Program-made: the position numbers and the translations under genes
In this document: positions 44,316-53,433 of the stretch, piece after piece
How the letters are laid out: each line of letters starts with the position of its first letter
Position numbering within the stretch: position 1 is the first letter of the stretch
The notes under the pieces: model-generated
What the model was told of the DNA's origin: nothing
What the model saw: the letters and a program-made list of their open reading frames with translations, nothing else
The model's database searches: none
Source of the DNA: an uncultured Bacteroidales bacterium
GTDB lineage: Bacteria > Bacteroidota > Bacteroidia > Bacteroidales > Muribaculaceae
NCBI GenBank assembly: GCA_902777835.1
Contig: CACYVC010000024.1
Coordinates: 1 to 64,000 of the forward strand
Reading direction: 5' to 3'
Length of the DNA stretch: 64,000 bases

Positions 44316-45377
44316 TTAAATAGTCATTTCCTTGCTTTGACTTTGAGTCTTTATTTTTGTCTTGCCTTGGGCGATGCGTTTGCGGTCGATGGCCATGCTG
44401 ATGAAGGCATAGATGCCTAGCACGATGAGCAGGCACGTCTGCACGCCCCACACCAGCCAAGCAAAGGCCGACGCCTGTGGGTCGTAAGGCGTAGAGGGAG
44501 GGAAGGCTCCCACGCCATATAGCGTCAAGCCAAAGATGATGGCAAACTGCCAGGGTCCAAGACCGCCGTTGCTAGGTACAGCCATGCCTATGCTGCTAAG
44601 CACGAAGAGCACGAGGATGGCGACAATGCCTAAATCCTTGGTGCAAGCAAAGGCAAACGAGGCAAGGTAGAGTTGCATGAAATAGCAACCCCATATCAGC
44701 ACGGTGTAGAGCAAGAACATCCACTTGCCTTCCATTTTGCCGATGGCAGCGAAACCGTCCCACAGATTGCGCAGCATGAGGCGCACCTTGGAGATGACCT
44801 TGTTCTCGCTCTTGCTGCGGAATATCCACACTAGTGCCAGCACACCTAGCACACCCATTGCAACCAATAGCCAGAACACCCACGAGGTGAACATCGAGCC
44901 GCTGCCGTCGCCGCGTTGGTCAAAGAACTTGACGAACTTGTCCTGAGCGATGAAGAAAGTGAACAGCGTGAGCAGAGCCACTGTAACTGTGTCGCTCAAG
45001 CGGTCGCCCACCATCGACCCCAGCACTTGGGTAAACGATGTTTTCTCACGGTTGGCGATATATCCTGAGCGCCACACCTCACCAAGTCGAGGGAACAGTA
45101 GGTTGACAAAATAGGTGCCGAAGATGCTATTGATTAGTGCGCTCAACGATGGGTGCACGTCAATTGCCCGTAGTTGCAGTCGCCAGCGAAGTGCCCTGAA
45201 GATGTGGCTAAACACGCTCACTACTATCACTGGCACAAACCACCAATAGTTCACATCGTTGCGCAAACTCTCCTTGATGGCTCCCCAATCTACATTTTTT
45301 GATAGAAACCACGCAAGCCCCACACTGATAGCGATGGGAATACCATATTTCAATAATGCCGATATTATTTTCTTCAC
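44316..45377 (-). CDS. Lysylphosphatidylglycerol synthase TM-region/flippase-like membrane protein
   Basis: This 353-residue protein has about eight transmembrane helices (AISVGLAWFL, WWFVPVIVVSVFSHIFRALR, VTVALLTLFTFFI, WVFWLLVAMGVLGVLALVWI and so on). It carries the signature of the UPF0104/AglD-like family: HIFRALRWRLQLRA near the N-terminus and SSIGMAVPSNGGLGPWQFAI near residue 265. Homologues move or modify lipid-linked substrates; in Bacteroidota the substrate is not known to me. The stop codon is the first TAA of a TAAGTGTTAAG repeat. A -7 element lies at 45422-45429. Confidence 0.85.
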   Translation of the reverse strand: MKKIISALLKYGIPIAISVGLAWFLSKNVDWGAIKESLRNDVNYWWFVPVIVVSVFSHIFRALRWRLQLRAIDVHPSLSALINSIFGTYFVNLLFPRLGEVWRSGYIANREKTSFTQVLGSMVGDRLSDTVTVALLTLFTFFIAQDKFVKFFDQRGDGSGSMFTSWVFWLLVAMGVLGVLALVWIFRSKSENKVISKVRLMLRNLWDGFAAIGKMEGKWMFLLYTVLIWGCYFMQLYLASFAFACTKDLGIVAILVLFVLSSIGMAVPSNGGLGPWQFAIIFGLTLYGVGAFPPSTPYDPQASAFAWLVWGVQTCLLIVLGIYAFISMAIDRKRIAQGKTKIKTQSQSKEMTI

Positions 45378-45421
45378 AGCAGTTTTCGTCTTAATTGTTT
45401 GCTAATCGTCTTTGTAATCTG

Positions 45422-45429
45422 CAAAGATA
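45422..45429 (-). promoter_or_regulatory. -7 element for the flippase-like gene
   Basis: The minus strand reads TATCTTTG, 44 nt upstream of the start codon. Confidence 0.55.
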
Positions 45430-45574
45430 GAAAATTATTTTATTACCTACAATTTATCGGCATTTTTTTTGCCAAATGTTTGATTGAGAAAAGAAGAGAA
45501 AAGAAAGAAAAAACGACAAATGCACAAATCTTGTTAAAAAGCGGTGGTAAAAGTGGTGGTATCAGTTTTTTTTG

Positions 45575-45582
45575 TATCTTTG
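45575..45582 (+). promoter_or_regulatory. -7 element for glnA
   Basis: TATCTTTG, 55 nt before the glnA ATG. The spacer 45378-45637 holds these two divergent promoters and nothing else that I can identify. Confidence 0.55.
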
Positions 45583-45637
45583 TCAAAAATTTCGACGCAA
45601 TACACTATTAACAACTTATAAAACAAAAAACTAAATT

Positions 45638-47143
45638 ATGAACAACGACGCTTTGGCATTCAACGCCAACGAATTGATTGCATTCCTGCAAAAGCCTAAA
45701 GAAGAGTTTACAAAAGCCGACATCGTGCGCTTTGTCATCGAGAACGACATCGAGATGGTTAACTTTATGTATCCAGGCGGTGACGGCAAGCTCAAGACTT
45801 TGAACTTTGTGATTACCGACCTCGATTATCTCGACACCATCCTTACCTGCGGTGAGCGTGTTGACGGTTCGAGCCTCTTCACCTTCATTCAAGCTGGCAG
45901 CAGTGACCTCTATGTGTTGCCTCGCTATTCTACAGCATTTGTCGATCCCTTTGCTGAGATTCCCACTCTGTGCATGCTTTGCTCCTATTTTGACAAGGAT
46001 GGCAATCCCCTCGCTAGCTCTCCCGAACAGACCCTTGCCAAGGCCTGCCGTGCTTTTAAAGAGGTGACTGGTATGGAGTTCCATGCAATGGGTGAGCTTG
46101 AATACTACGTCATCGACAACGACGACGAGGCATTCCCCGCCATCGACCAGCGCGGATATCACGAGAGCGCTCCCTATGCTAAGTATAACGACTTCCGCCA
46201 GCTGTGCATGAAATATATCGCTCAGACCGGTGGACAAATCAAATATGGTCACAGCGAAGTTGGCAACTTTACTCAAGATGGCAAGCTCTATGAGCAGAAC
46301 GAGATTGAGTTCTTGCCAGTTCCCGCCGAGGAAGCTGCCGATCAGCTGATGCTCGCCAAGTGGGTGATTCGCAACCTTGCCTATCAGCTTGGACTTGATG
46401 TTACCTTCGCTCCTAAAATCACTGTTGGAAAAGCAGGTTCAGGTCTTCACATTCACATGCGCCTGATGAAGGACGGCAAGAACCAGATGCTCGACGGTGG
46501 CGTGCTCAGCGAGGTAGCTCGCAAGGCAATCGCCGGTATGATGGACTTGGCTCCAAGTATTACTGCCTTTGGCAACAAGAACCCAACTTCTTACTTCCGT
46601 CTGGTTCCTCACCAGGAGGCTCCTACCAATGTGTGCTGGGGTGACCGCAACCGTTCGGTACTCGTGCGCGTGCCTCTGGGATGGAACGCCAATGCCGACA
46701 TGTGCCACCAGACCAACCCACAGGAGAATGACAGCAAGCGCGATACTAGCATCAAGCAGACCGTGGAGATGCGCTCGCCCGACGGCAGCGCCGACCTCTA
46801 TCAGCTGCTTGCTGGCCTCTGCGTAGCTTGCCGCCACGGCTTTGAGATGCCCGATGCCCTTGAGGTTGCCGAGAAGACCTATGTCAACGTCAATATCCAC
46901 GACAAGGAGAACGAAGACCGTCTTGCAACTTTGGCTCAGCTTCCCGACAGCTGCGTGGCAAGTGCCGACTGCCTCGAGAAGCAACGTGCCGTTTATGAGC
47001 AGAAAGACGTATTTAGTCCCGCTATGATCGACGGCATCATCGCTCAGCTGCGTGCTTACAACGACAGCACCCTGCGTGCCGACATTAGCAGCAACCACAA
47101 AGCCATTAAGAAACTCGTTGACACCTATTTCCACTGCGGATAA
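45638..47143 (+). CDS. glnA: Glutamine synthetase (type I-like)
   Basis: This 501-residue enzyme makes glutamine from glutamate, ammonia and ATP. The N-terminal beta-grasp domain includes IEMVNFMYPGGDGKLKTLNF and GERVDGSSLF. The catalytic domain shows EFHAMGELEYYVI (metal ligand Glu), KITVGKAGSGLHIHMRLMKD (metal-binding His), and NPTSYFRLVPHQEAPTNVCW with GDRNRSVLVRVPL. There is no adenylylation-loop match that I can place with confidence. Length is a little above the usual ~450-470. It is monocistronic with its own promoter and terminator, fitting a nitrogen-regulated gene, though no NtrC-type site is visible. Confidence 0.93.
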   Translation: MNNDALAFNANELIAFLQKPKEEFTKADIVRFVIENDIEMVNFMYPGGDGKLKTLNFVITDLDYLDTILTCGERVDGSSLFTFIQAGSSDLYVLPRYSTAFVDPFAEIPTLCMLCSYFDKDGNPLASSPEQTLAKACRAFKEVTGMEFHAMGELEYYVIDNDDEAFPAIDQRGYHESAPYAKYNDFRQLCMKYIAQTGGQIKYGHSEVGNFTQDGKLYEQNEIEFLPVPAEEAADQLMLAKWVIRNLAYQLGLDVTFAPKITVGKAGSGLHIHMRLMKDGKNQMLDGGVLSEVARKAIAGMMDLAPSITAFGNKNPTSYFRLVPHQEAPTNVCWGDRNRSVLVRVPLGWNANADMCHQTNPQENDSKRDTSIKQTVEMRSPDGSADLYQLLAGLCVACRHGFEMPDALEVAEKTYVNVNIHDKENEDRLATLAQLPDSCVASADCLEKQRAVYEQKDVFSPAMIDGIIAQLRAYNDSTLRADISSNHKAIKKLVDTYFHCG

Positions 47144-47170
47144 TCCCCACAGCGGCAATATAACAACATC

Positions 47171-47212
47171 AATCGACACTTGCGGCAATCAGCCTCGGGT
47201 GTCGATTTTTTT
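47171..47212 (+). terminator. Rho-independent terminator after glnA
   Basis: A 9-bp stem (AATCGACAC with GTGTCGATT, loop of about 19 nt) is followed by seven T. Confidence 0.75.
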
Positions 47213-47333
47213 ATGTCCTTCCCATCAAAGATTGAAGAAATAGGAACTATTCTTCTATCTTTATTTTTGTCGCAAAAGAATTAAAAATTATTAAAAAACG
47301 AGATAAATTTATTGTTTTACGATAAATTGGTTA

Positions 47334-47341
47334 TATCTTTG
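47334..47341 (+). promoter_or_regulatory. -7 element for the DUF2975/XRE pair
   Basis: TATCTTTG with a TTG at 47313-47315 (spacing ~18 nt). A short palindrome CCCGAGCTCGGG and TTTTT at 47368-47384 lies in the leader and could act as an attenuator, but its 4-nt loop makes this weak. Confidence 0.5.
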
Positions 47342-47396
47342 CCAGCGAATTCTAATGTTTAACCCTTCCCGAGCTCGGGTTTTTATCTTTTTCGTC

Positions 47397-47879
47397 ATGA
47401 ATAAAAAAACAGTAAAATTTTTGAAAATCGTGTGTTACGTGATGCTGGCGCTCATCCCATTGTGGTTGATATTCTATGGCATTCAATCTTATTATGTGCT
47501 CACCACTGGCAGTGGTGCGGGAGTGATTAACTGGGGCTCGCCGCGCATAGGGGTGAAAGTGACTTTCTTCATTCTGCATCGCCTTGCTATGCTCACTATG
47601 GCTGGACTTTTCACTGCCTTTATAATTAATATTCTAAGGTATTTGAAAGACGGCACTATCTTTAGTCGCGCTAATGTGATACTGCTCTGGGTAATGGTGC
47701 TGGTGTTGCCCATCTATTCTTTCTTGAGCGACAATATGGGCATCGCCTGTGAGCCCACCGATAATCTCGCCATTGTGATTACCGACAACATATTTCTATA
47801 TCCGTTGGTGGCACTAATTATCGCGTCGCTCTACAAGATTGCTTACGACGTTGCCGAAGAACAGAAACTAACCATCTAA
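47397..47879 (+). CDS. DUF2975-type membrane protein
   Basis: This 160-residue protein starts at the ATG at 47397 (MNKKTVKFLKIVCYV); the upstream in-frame start would include the leader palindrome. It has four membrane helices: ~10-33 (YVMLALIPLWLIFYGIQSYY), ~57-80 (LHRLAMLTMAGLFTAFIINI), ~90-110 (LLWVMVLVLPIYSFL) and ~132-150 (IFLYPLVALIIASLYKIAYD). The DGTIFSRANVILL segment is the DUF2975 signature. It lies 13 nt before a YozG-like XRE regulator, a pairing common across bacteria; the function is not established. Confidence 0.8.
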   Translation: MNKKTVKFLKIVCYVMLALIPLWLIFYGIQSYYVLTTGSGAGVINWGSPRIGVKVTFFILHRLAMLTMAGLFTAFIINILRYLKDGTIFSRANVILLWVMVLVLPIYSFLSDNMGIACEPTDNLAIVITDNIFLYPLVALIIASLYKIAYDVAEEQKLTI

Positions 47880-47892
47880 ATCGTTGTGCGTT

Positions 47893-48111
47893 ATGATTGT
47901 AGTAAATCTTGATGTGATGATGGCGCGGCGCAAGATGTCGCTCAACGAGCTTAGCGAGAAGGTGGGCATCACACTCGCCAACCTCTCAATCTTGAAAAAC
48001 GGCAAGGCCAAGGCGGTGCGCCTCTCTACCCTCGACGCCATCTGCCGAGCCCTTGACTGCACCCCAGGCGACATCCTAGAGTATCGCCCCGATGAGAGTG
48101 AACAAAAATAA
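47893..48111 (+). CDS. Small XRE-family (YozG-like) DNA-binding protein
   Basis: This 72-residue protein starts at the ATG at 47893. It is a single Cro/C1-type helix-turn-helix: RKMSLNELSEKVGITLANLS with recognition helix, then ILKNGKAKAVRLSTLDAICR and ALDCTPGDILEYRPDE. This matches the short HTH regulators that accompany DUF2975 genes and probably regulates its own operon. It is not a toxin-antitoxin pair on what is visible: the partner is a multi-span membrane protein. Confidence 0.9.
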   Translation: MIVVNLDVMMARRKMSLNELSEKVGITLANLSILKNGKAKAVRLSTLDAICRALDCTPGDILEYRPDESEQK

Positions 48112-48142
48112 ACGTGAAAAACTTCATTAATATTCAAAACTT

Positions 48143-49069
48143 ATGAGAAAACAACTTACTTTATTGCTTGTGGCAATGATGGCATTGCCAAGCCTGTGTG
48201 CAGCAAGCGACACAATCAAAGACGACTCGGTGAAAGTCATCAAGAGTCCCGAACAAGTGACTATTACCAAAAGAGACGGGTTGTTCCGGCTCAATGTTGA
48301 CGGTAATGAAACAGACAAGGATTACCGCTATGAATACGTTGTTGAAGAACGTTTTGACGGCAAACTCTACGTTCAAGAGAGCGAAGGTGGCAAAATGAGG
48401 TTCCGTCATCCATTCTCGAAGTGTGACAGCAACTACAAAAAAACGCACTGGGAAGTGTTCACAAGCGACCTCATGTTTGGCTGGGGCGGTCATAGTGTTG
48501 CCAGCACCGACCGTGACATGTTAAAGAAATCGATGTCGGAAATCGGTATCCTGAATCTTGTGTCTCTTGCACGCGTATTTAATCAAGGACGCTCCCGCAT
48601 TTCACTAGGTGTGGGCTTCAACTGGCACCGTTACAATCTCGAGAGCCCTTATTTCTGGAATCGAAGCAACGAGGGTGTGCTAGGGTATCATAAGTTCACT
48701 GAACCGTTTGACAAGCATCGTGCCACGCTGATTGTGCGCTCAATGCAGTTTCCATTGATGTTCAACCAGTCGCTGGGAAAGGGCTGGAATGTGGCGCTCA
48801 GTGCTGTGATGAACTGGAACTACTATGCCGACTACCACAATTCCTATCGCATAGGCAAGAGCGACTACACCGAGACAACTCGCGGCCTCAAGCAGCGCAA
48901 GATTTCATTCGACGGCATCGCCATGCTCAGCTGGGGTGGACTCGGCGTTTATTTCCGCTACGCTCCACAATCGGTGTTCAAAACCGGTTTAGGTCCCGAA
49001 ATAAAGAACCGTTGGACAGTGGGACTCGTGCTGCGCGGTTTCGGCTTTCACCACCATAAAACAAAATAA
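48143..49069 (+). CDS. Secreted protein, probable small outer-membrane barrel
   Basis: This 308-residue protein has a signal peptide at 1-20 (MRKQLTLLLVAMMALPSLCA). An acidic, charged stretch (residues 25-75) is followed by a strand-rich half with aromatic girdles: SRISLGVGFNWHRYNLESPY, ATLIVRSMQFPLMF, GWNVALSAVMNWNYYADYHN, and the end WTVGLVLRGFGFHHHKTK. This fits an 8-stranded-type barrel with a periplasmic N-terminus, as in many Bacteroidales hypothetical proteins. I do not recognise a family. It lies 31 nt after the XRE gene and may be read through from it. Confidence 0.7.
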   Translation: MRKQLTLLLVAMMALPSLCAASDTIKDDSVKVIKSPEQVTITKRDGLFRLNVDGNETDKDYRYEYVVEERFDGKLYVQESEGGKMRFRHPFSKCDSNYKKTHWEVFTSDLMFGWGGHSVASTDRDMLKKSMSEIGILNLVSLARVFNQGRSRISLGVGFNWHRYNLESPYFWNRSNEGVLGYHKFTEPFDKHRATLIVRSMQFPLMFNQSLGKGWNVALSAVMNWNYYADYHNSYRIGKSDYTETTRGLKQRKISFDGIAMLSWGGLGVYFRYAPQSVFKTGLGPEIKNRWTVGLVLRGFGFHHHKTK

Positions 49070-49133
49070 ATCAAAGAAACAGTTCCTTTGATGTGATTTC
49101 TGCAACATTTACTCAGTGAGGAAACAAAAAATG

Positions 49134-49165
49134 AGACTCGGGGCAATGACCTCGAGTCTTTTATT
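49134..49165. terminator. Convergent terminator
   Basis: A stem AGACTCGGGG with CCTCGAGTCT (one mismatch, loop ~7 nt) is followed by TTTATT, between the barrel gene and the acyltransferase gene. Confidence 0.7.
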
Positions 49166-49188
49166 ATTTCAAAATCTCATCAAAAGTC

Positions 49189-50208
49189 TTATAATCCTAT
49201 AAAGTACTTGCTGTAAGGCAATTTTGATAGTAGGTGGACTATAGTGTAGCAAATGCTAACTTCAAGAACCACAACGATAATATAGACAAATGCGTAGTGT
49301 AAGTTGAAAGTCTCGGGCATTAATGGCAAAATCACAAAGTTCATCAATTGCTTGTGAATTAGGTAGATGCCAAAACTGTGTTGTGCAAAGTTATACACTA
49401 TGCGTTTCATGCGATCGCTCAATCTCAAGCTCTTAATGATGATAAAATAAACACAGCATAGCAACACTACGTTTATGGCTAACCTGTTTTGAAGTAATTG
49501 TGGAGGTATCTTAAATAAGAAGTAGCCTAGTGGCAATGCTACTAGCAATACTATAAGTGCAAAATGCCACCATTTAAGGCTAGATAGGTTGACATAGCGT
49601 CGCAGATAGTATCCCATAACGGCAAGCCATAGATAACCATTAAAGTAATAAAGCCATCCATGAGACATGCTTACTACACCGGAGAAATCTCTATCGATAA
49701 ATGCTAAATAGGGAGAGGCAAGCGCTATCGCTCCAAGTCCCAACAGCACGCGCAACTCATTGCGAGAACATTGCTGAAGCCATAGTGATAAAATGGGTGT
49801 GACGAGATAGATGCCAAACACCACGTAAATAAACCAATAAGTGCCATACTGCGGTTCAAAAGGAATGAGCATGATGGCATTAGGCAGGTCATGCCAGTTC
49901 ATTGCGCCAGTGAAGCATCCAATCACAAGCGTGATAATTGTCCATATTACCATTGGCAAGGCAATTCGTAATAGGCGCTGCTTCATAAATGGGAAGAACT
50001 TCTTGGGTTTATAAAGCACAAGTGCTCCTGAAATCATGAAGAAGAGAATTGAGGCTCCAGCCACTGCAAAGTAGTTTATGCCAGCCACAATGCGCGCGCC
50101 ATGTGTGCCACCAGGAACGTAAGCGTGAATAGTGAGCACACACAAGCAAGCAAACGATCGAATGGCGTCTATCCAATATAGTCTATTCTCATCAATCGGT
50201 TGCTTCAT
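49189..50208 (-). CDS. Acyltransferase family 3 membrane protein (first)
   Basis: This 339-residue protein has about ten membrane helices. It carries the AT3 opening motif YWIDAIRSFACLCVLTIHAYV (the catalytic-type His near residue 29), then an R-containing stretch LVLYKPKKFFPFMKQRLLRI after helix 2, and a last motif FGIYLIHKQLMNFVILPLM. Such enzymes O-acetylate or O-acylate surface polysaccharide or lipids. The acceptor is unknown. It lies downstream of metG with a 12-bp hairpin between them, so it may be expressed separately. Confidence 0.85.
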   Translation of the reverse strand: MKQPIDENRLYWIDAIRSFACLCVLTIHAYVPGGTHGARIVAGINYFAVAGASILFFMISGALVLYKPKKFFPFMKQRLLRIALPMVIWTIITLVIGCFTGAMNWHDLPNAIMLIPFEPQYGTYWFIYVVFGIYLVTPILSLWLQQCSRNELRVLLGLGAIALASPYLAFIDRDFSGVVSMSHGWLYYFNGYLWLAVMGYYLRRYVNLSSLKWWHFALIVLLVALPLGYFLFKIPPQLLQNRLAINVVLLCCVYFIIIKSLRLSDRMKRIVYNFAQHSFGIYLIHKQLMNFVILPLMPETFNLHYAFVYIIVVVLEVSICYTIVHLLSKLPYSKYFIGL

Positions 50209-50233
50209 GACTATAATAACTTTAAGTTTGAAT

Positions 50234-50271
50234 GGATGTTCTGTAAATTGCTAGGGATCTACAGAACATCC
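50234..50271 (-). other. Perfect 12-bp hairpin between metG and acyltransferase
   Basis: GGATGTTCTGTA pairs with TACAGAACATCC around a 14-nt loop, 15 nt past the metG stop. There is no strong U-run, so it may be a terminator without U tract, an mRNA-stabilising hairpin or a binding site. Confidence 0.6.
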
Positions 50272-50285
50272 ATGAACAATGAAAT

Positions 50286-52331
50286 TTATCCCACTTGCAC
50301 TCCGGGGCGGACTTCTCCGTGGGGACCAATTACTACTAAGCGTCCGTCGGCATCTTCGGCACTAAGGATCATGCCTTGCGATTCTATTCCCTTGAGGGTG
50401 CGTGGCGCGAAGTTGGCGATAAAGCACACTTCCTTGCCCACGAGGTCCTCGGGTTGGTAGAACTTGGCGATACCCGAGACGATGGTGCGGCCTTTCATGC
50501 CGTCGTCAATGGTGAACTTTAGCAGTTTGTCGGCTTTCTTAACTTTCTCACAAGCAAGCACTTTGCCCACACGTATGTCAAGTTTCTGGAAATCGTCGAA
50601 CGAAACTGTTGGCGCTACTGCCTTAGGCGTGAAGTTCTTGAGAATGTTCTCCTGCTTGATGCGCTCAAGGCGGTCGGTTTGAGCTTTAATAGTCTCATCA
50701 TCAATCTTCTCGAAGAGCAGTACAGGAGTCTCTACACGGTCGCCAGCGTTGAGGATATCGATAGAGCCAAGTTTGTTCCAGTCGGCGTTCTCAAGATTAA
50801 TCATCTTGCGCAGTTTCTCGGCGCTGAACGGCAGGAATGGCTCAAAGGCGATGGCGAGGTTAGCGGTGATTTGCAGCGCAATGTTCATGATGGTCTCCAC
50901 GCGTGCCATATCAGTCTTGGCGAGTTTCCAGGGTTCGGTGTCAGCAAGGTATTTGTTGCCGATGCGCGCGAGCTTCATAGCCTCGGAGAGGGCAGCGCGG
51001 AAGTGGAAGGTGTCAAGAGCCTTGCCCAGTTCGTCTTTCACGCCCTTGAATTCCTCGATGGTTTGGCGGTCATAGTCGGTAAGCTCATGAGCTTCGGGAA
51101 TTACACCGTCGAAATATTTGTTGGTGAGCACGATAGCGCGGTTCACGAAGTTTCCTAATATAGCCACCAACTCGTTGTTGTTGCGGTCTTGGAAGTCTTT
51201 CCAAGTGAAGTTGTTGTCTTTGGCTTCGGGAGCATTGGCAGTGAGCACATAGCGCAGCACGTCCTGCTTGCCGGGGAAGTCCTCAAGATATTCATGCAGC
51301 CACACAGCCCAGTTGCGGCTAGTAGAGATTTTGTCGTCCTCAAGGTTGAGGAACTCGTTGGCTGGCACATTGTCGGGCAGTTGGTAAGACCCTTCAGCCA
51401 TGAGCATAGCAGGGAAGATGAGGCAATGGAACACGATGTTGTCCTTACCAATGAAGTGGATGATGCGGGTGTCGGGGGCTTTCCAGTACTTCTCCCAAGT
51501 GTCGGGGAGCAAATCAATTGTATTACTGATGTAGCCTATTGGAGCGTCGAACCACACATATAGCACCTTGCCATCGGCGCCCTCAATGGGCACGGGGATA
51601 CCCCAGTCAAGGTCGCGGGTCACGGCACGAGGCTGAAGTCCGGCGTCAAGCCACGACTTGCACTGGCCATAGACATTAGTCTTCCACTCCTTGTGGTCCT
51701 CAAGAATCCATTGGCGCAGACGGGGCTCCCACTTGTCGAGAGGCATGTACCAATGCTTAGTGTCTTTGAGCACTGGCACATTGCCAGTGATAGCACTGCG
51801 TGGATTTATTAGGTCGATGGCGTTGAGTGAAGTGCCGCATGCTTCGCACTGGTCGCCATAGGCGCCATCATTGCCGCAATGTGGGCAGGTTCCGGTGATA
51901 TAACGGTCGGCAAGCCACTGGTCGGCCTCTTCGTCGTAGAACTGCTTGCTGGTTTTTTCGATGAACTCTCCCTTGTCATAAAGTTTCTTGAAAAACTCAC
52001 TGGCAGTGGCGCGATGTGTCTTGCTGGTAGTGCGTCCGTAGATGTCGAACGAGATACCCAGACCTTCCATTGAGTCCTTTATTATCTTGTGATAGCGATC
52101 AACAATGTCTTGTGGTGTAACACCTTCCTTTTGTGCTTTGATGGTAATGGGCACGCCATGCTCATCGCTGCCGCCTATCATTATCACGTCCTCGCCCTTA
52201 AGGCGCAAATAGCGGACGTAGATGTCGGCAGGTACATAAACTCCGGCCAGGTGCCCGATGTGCACAGGACCGTTGGCGTAGGGTAGCGCCGTTGTTACGA
52301 GAGTGCGTGCATATTTCTTTTTCTCTTCCAT
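50286..52331 (-). CDS. metG: Methionyl-tRNA synthetase
   Basis: This 681-residue class I synthetase has the HIGH motif in [14 protein letters not shown] (residues 24-27), the zinc-binding insertion [18 protein letters not shown] (around residues 145-162), the KMSKS counterpart [12 protein letters not shown] (around 335), and an anticodon-binding domain. A C-terminal tRNA-binding (EMAP/Trbp111-like) domain follows: [40 protein letters not shown] and [18 protein letters not shown]. Length is typical of the E. coli-type enzyme with the fused Trbp111-like domain. A -7 element lies at 52363-52370. Confidence 0.97.
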   Translation of the reverse strand: MEEKKKYARTLVTTALPYANGPVHIGHLAGVYVPADIYVRYLRLKGEDVIMIGGSDEHGVPITIKAQKEGVTPQDIVDRYHKIIKDSMEGLGISFDIYGRTTSKTHRATASEFFKKLYDKGEFIEKTSKQFYDEEADQWLADRYITGTCPHCGNDGAYGDQCEACGTSLNAIDLINPRSAITGNVPVLKDTKHWYMPLDKWEPRLRQWILEDHKEWKTNVYGQCKSWLDAGLQPRAVTRDLDWGIPVPIEGADGKVLYVWFDAPIGYISNTIDLLPDTWEKYWKAPDTRIIHFIGKDNIVFHCLIFPAMLMAEGSYQLPDNVPANEFLNLEDDKISTSRNWAVWLHEYLEDFPGKQDVLRYVLTANAPEAKDNNFTWKDFQDRNNNELVAILGNFVNRAIVLTNKYFDGVIPEAHELTDYDRQTIEEFKGVKDELGKALDTFHFRAALSEAMKLARIGNKYLADTEPWKLAKTDMARVETIMNIALQITANLAIAFEPFLPFSAEKLRKMINLENADWNKLGSIDILNAGDRVETPVLLFEKIDDETIKAQTDRLERIKQENILKNFTPKAVAPTVSFDDFQKLDIRVGKVLACEKVKKADKLLKFTIDDGMKGRTIVSGIAKFYQPEDLVGKEVCFIANFAPRTLKGIESQGMILSAEDADGRLVVIGPHGEVRPGVQVG

Positions 52332-52362
52332 AATTATTATACTGTTTTTGTAAAATTTTTTG

Positions 52363-52370
52363 CAAAGGTA
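52363..52370 (-). promoter_or_regulatory. -7 element for metG
   Basis: The minus strand reads TACCTTTG, 31 nt upstream of the metG start. Confidence 0.55.
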
Positions 52371-52375
52371 GTAAA

Positions 52376-52450
52376 AAGTTTTTAGTTGTCGGTTATCACT
52401 AGTCAGTTTTCAGTTGTTTGTTCTTGGTTTTCAGTTTTCACTTTTGGCAT
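52376..52450 (+). repeat. CAGTTTTCAGTT-type intergenic words
   Basis: GTTTTTAGTTGTCGGTTATC, CAGTTTTCAGTTGTTTG and GGTTTTCAGTTTTCAC lie in the metG/52633 intergenic region. Their reverse complements match the CAACTAAAAA/CAACTGAAAA module that closes the composite repeats at 24591-24610 and 58901-58916. Confidence 0.5.
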
Positions 52451-52542
52451 ATCTTTTGCTAACTGAATATCAAAAAGAGCATTTTAGATTGTTTTTTCAG
52501 TAAAATATAAGGTGTGCTATTGTTTTAAAATTATTTTTTTTG

Positions 52543-52550
52543 TATTTTTG
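52543..52550 (+). promoter_or_regulatory. -7 element for the zinc-ribbon/SPFH/GYF_2 operon
   Basis: TATTTTTG with a TTG at 52520-52522 (20-nt spacer). It is the only good promoter match before this five-gene operon. Confidence 0.6.
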
Positions 52551-52632
52551 CAAATTAAACATGTGTTTTGCAACCTTGTTGTTGGGAAATGACACAGATT
52601 AAAACGAAAGTACAACTTAAAAAGCAGTTAAT

Positions 52633-53427
52633 ATGTTATCACCCGATCTTAATAACTTGATAGATGCGGCTCTAACCGATGGGCTGCTGACCGACCAGGA
52701 GCGCGCGGTTATCAAGAAACGTGCTTTGCTCGAGGGCTATGATCCCGATGAAGTGGATATTTATATAAACTCGAGGTTGCAGCAGATGCAGATTGATGCT
52801 CAAGGTGCTGTAGCTAAGGTGAGAAAATGCCCTGCCTGTGGCGCCATCATCTCCTATATGCAGACGCGCTGCCCGCAGTGTGGCACCGAAATCGTTAATG
52901 TGGGAGCAACAAAATCGGTGCAGAAGCTCTCTGACATGATTAACCAGATTACTGCCACCGAGGTCATCAAAGAAAAGCGCCAAGAGCGCATCAAAAATGC
53001 CATTAAGAGCTTCCCTGTTCCCACTACAAAGGAAGACATTATGGAATTCCTGTTTATGGCAGCACCCAATGCCAAGAAAAAAAAGACACTGTTGGGAACT
53101 CTTGGCCCAGCATTAACTTTAGGATTGATAACGTTTGCTGCATTTTTCATCTTGGGGCTACTTACTACGACTAATGGTCAACCAATAGCCAAAGCGTTAG
53201 AAGATGGATTATTTTTAGGCATTTTCTTTGGACTGATAGGAGCCTTGGTTGGGCATTTCTCTTTGAAAAAGAGGGTTGAGCCCATTCGTGACCAGAACAA
53301 GATGGCCGAGGTGTGGCGCACCAAGTGTGAGCAGGTGATTACCAAGGCGAAGTTCATCCTGAGAGACGATGCTAGCGCCATGAATACCATTAGTGGCATA
53401 GAAAAAGATTTGAAACTTTCAAAATAA
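52633..53427 (+). CDS. Zinc-ribbon membrane protein with TerB-like N-terminal motif
   Basis: This 264-residue protein has an N-terminal helical segment (LIDAALTDGLLTDQERAVIK, then ALLEGYDPDEVDIYINSRLQ; residues 8-50) that resembles a TerB/SHOCT-like helical module. A four-cysteine zinc ribbon follows (KCPACGAII... TRCPQCGTEI, around 65-86), a basic coiled region, two membrane helices (~155-175, ~193-215) and a helical tail. It is the first gene of the operon, with 6 nt to the next. The combination of zinc ribbon, membrane anchor and SPFH partner recalls the B. subtilis ydjFGHI cluster, where a zinc-ribbon protein accompanies an SPFH protein; direct equivalence is inference. Confidence 0.8.
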   Translation: MLSPDLNNLIDAALTDGLLTDQERAVIKKRALLEGYDPDEVDIYINSRLQQMQIDAQGAVAKVRKCPACGAIISYMQTRCPQCGTEIVNVGATKSVQKLSDMINQITATEVIKEKRQERIKNAIKSFPVPTTKEDIMEFLFMAAPNAKKKKTLLGTLGPALTLGLITFAAFFILGLLTTTNGQPIAKALEDGLFLGIFFGLIGALVGHFSLKKRVEPIRDQNKMAEVWRTKCEQVITKAKFILRDDASAMNTISGIEKDLKLSK

Positions 53428-53433
53428 TGTGAT

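Noticed and set aside
45399-45611. A 70-residue plus-strand frame upstream of glnA
   Set aside because: It spans the glnA promoter and lies in AT-rich, K-rich low-complexity sequence. No ribosome-binding context is seen.
47397-48111. A toxin-antitoxin pair
   Set aside because: The membrane protein and the short XRE regulator fit the known DUF2975/YozG-like pairing; nothing in the membrane protein looks like a toxin.
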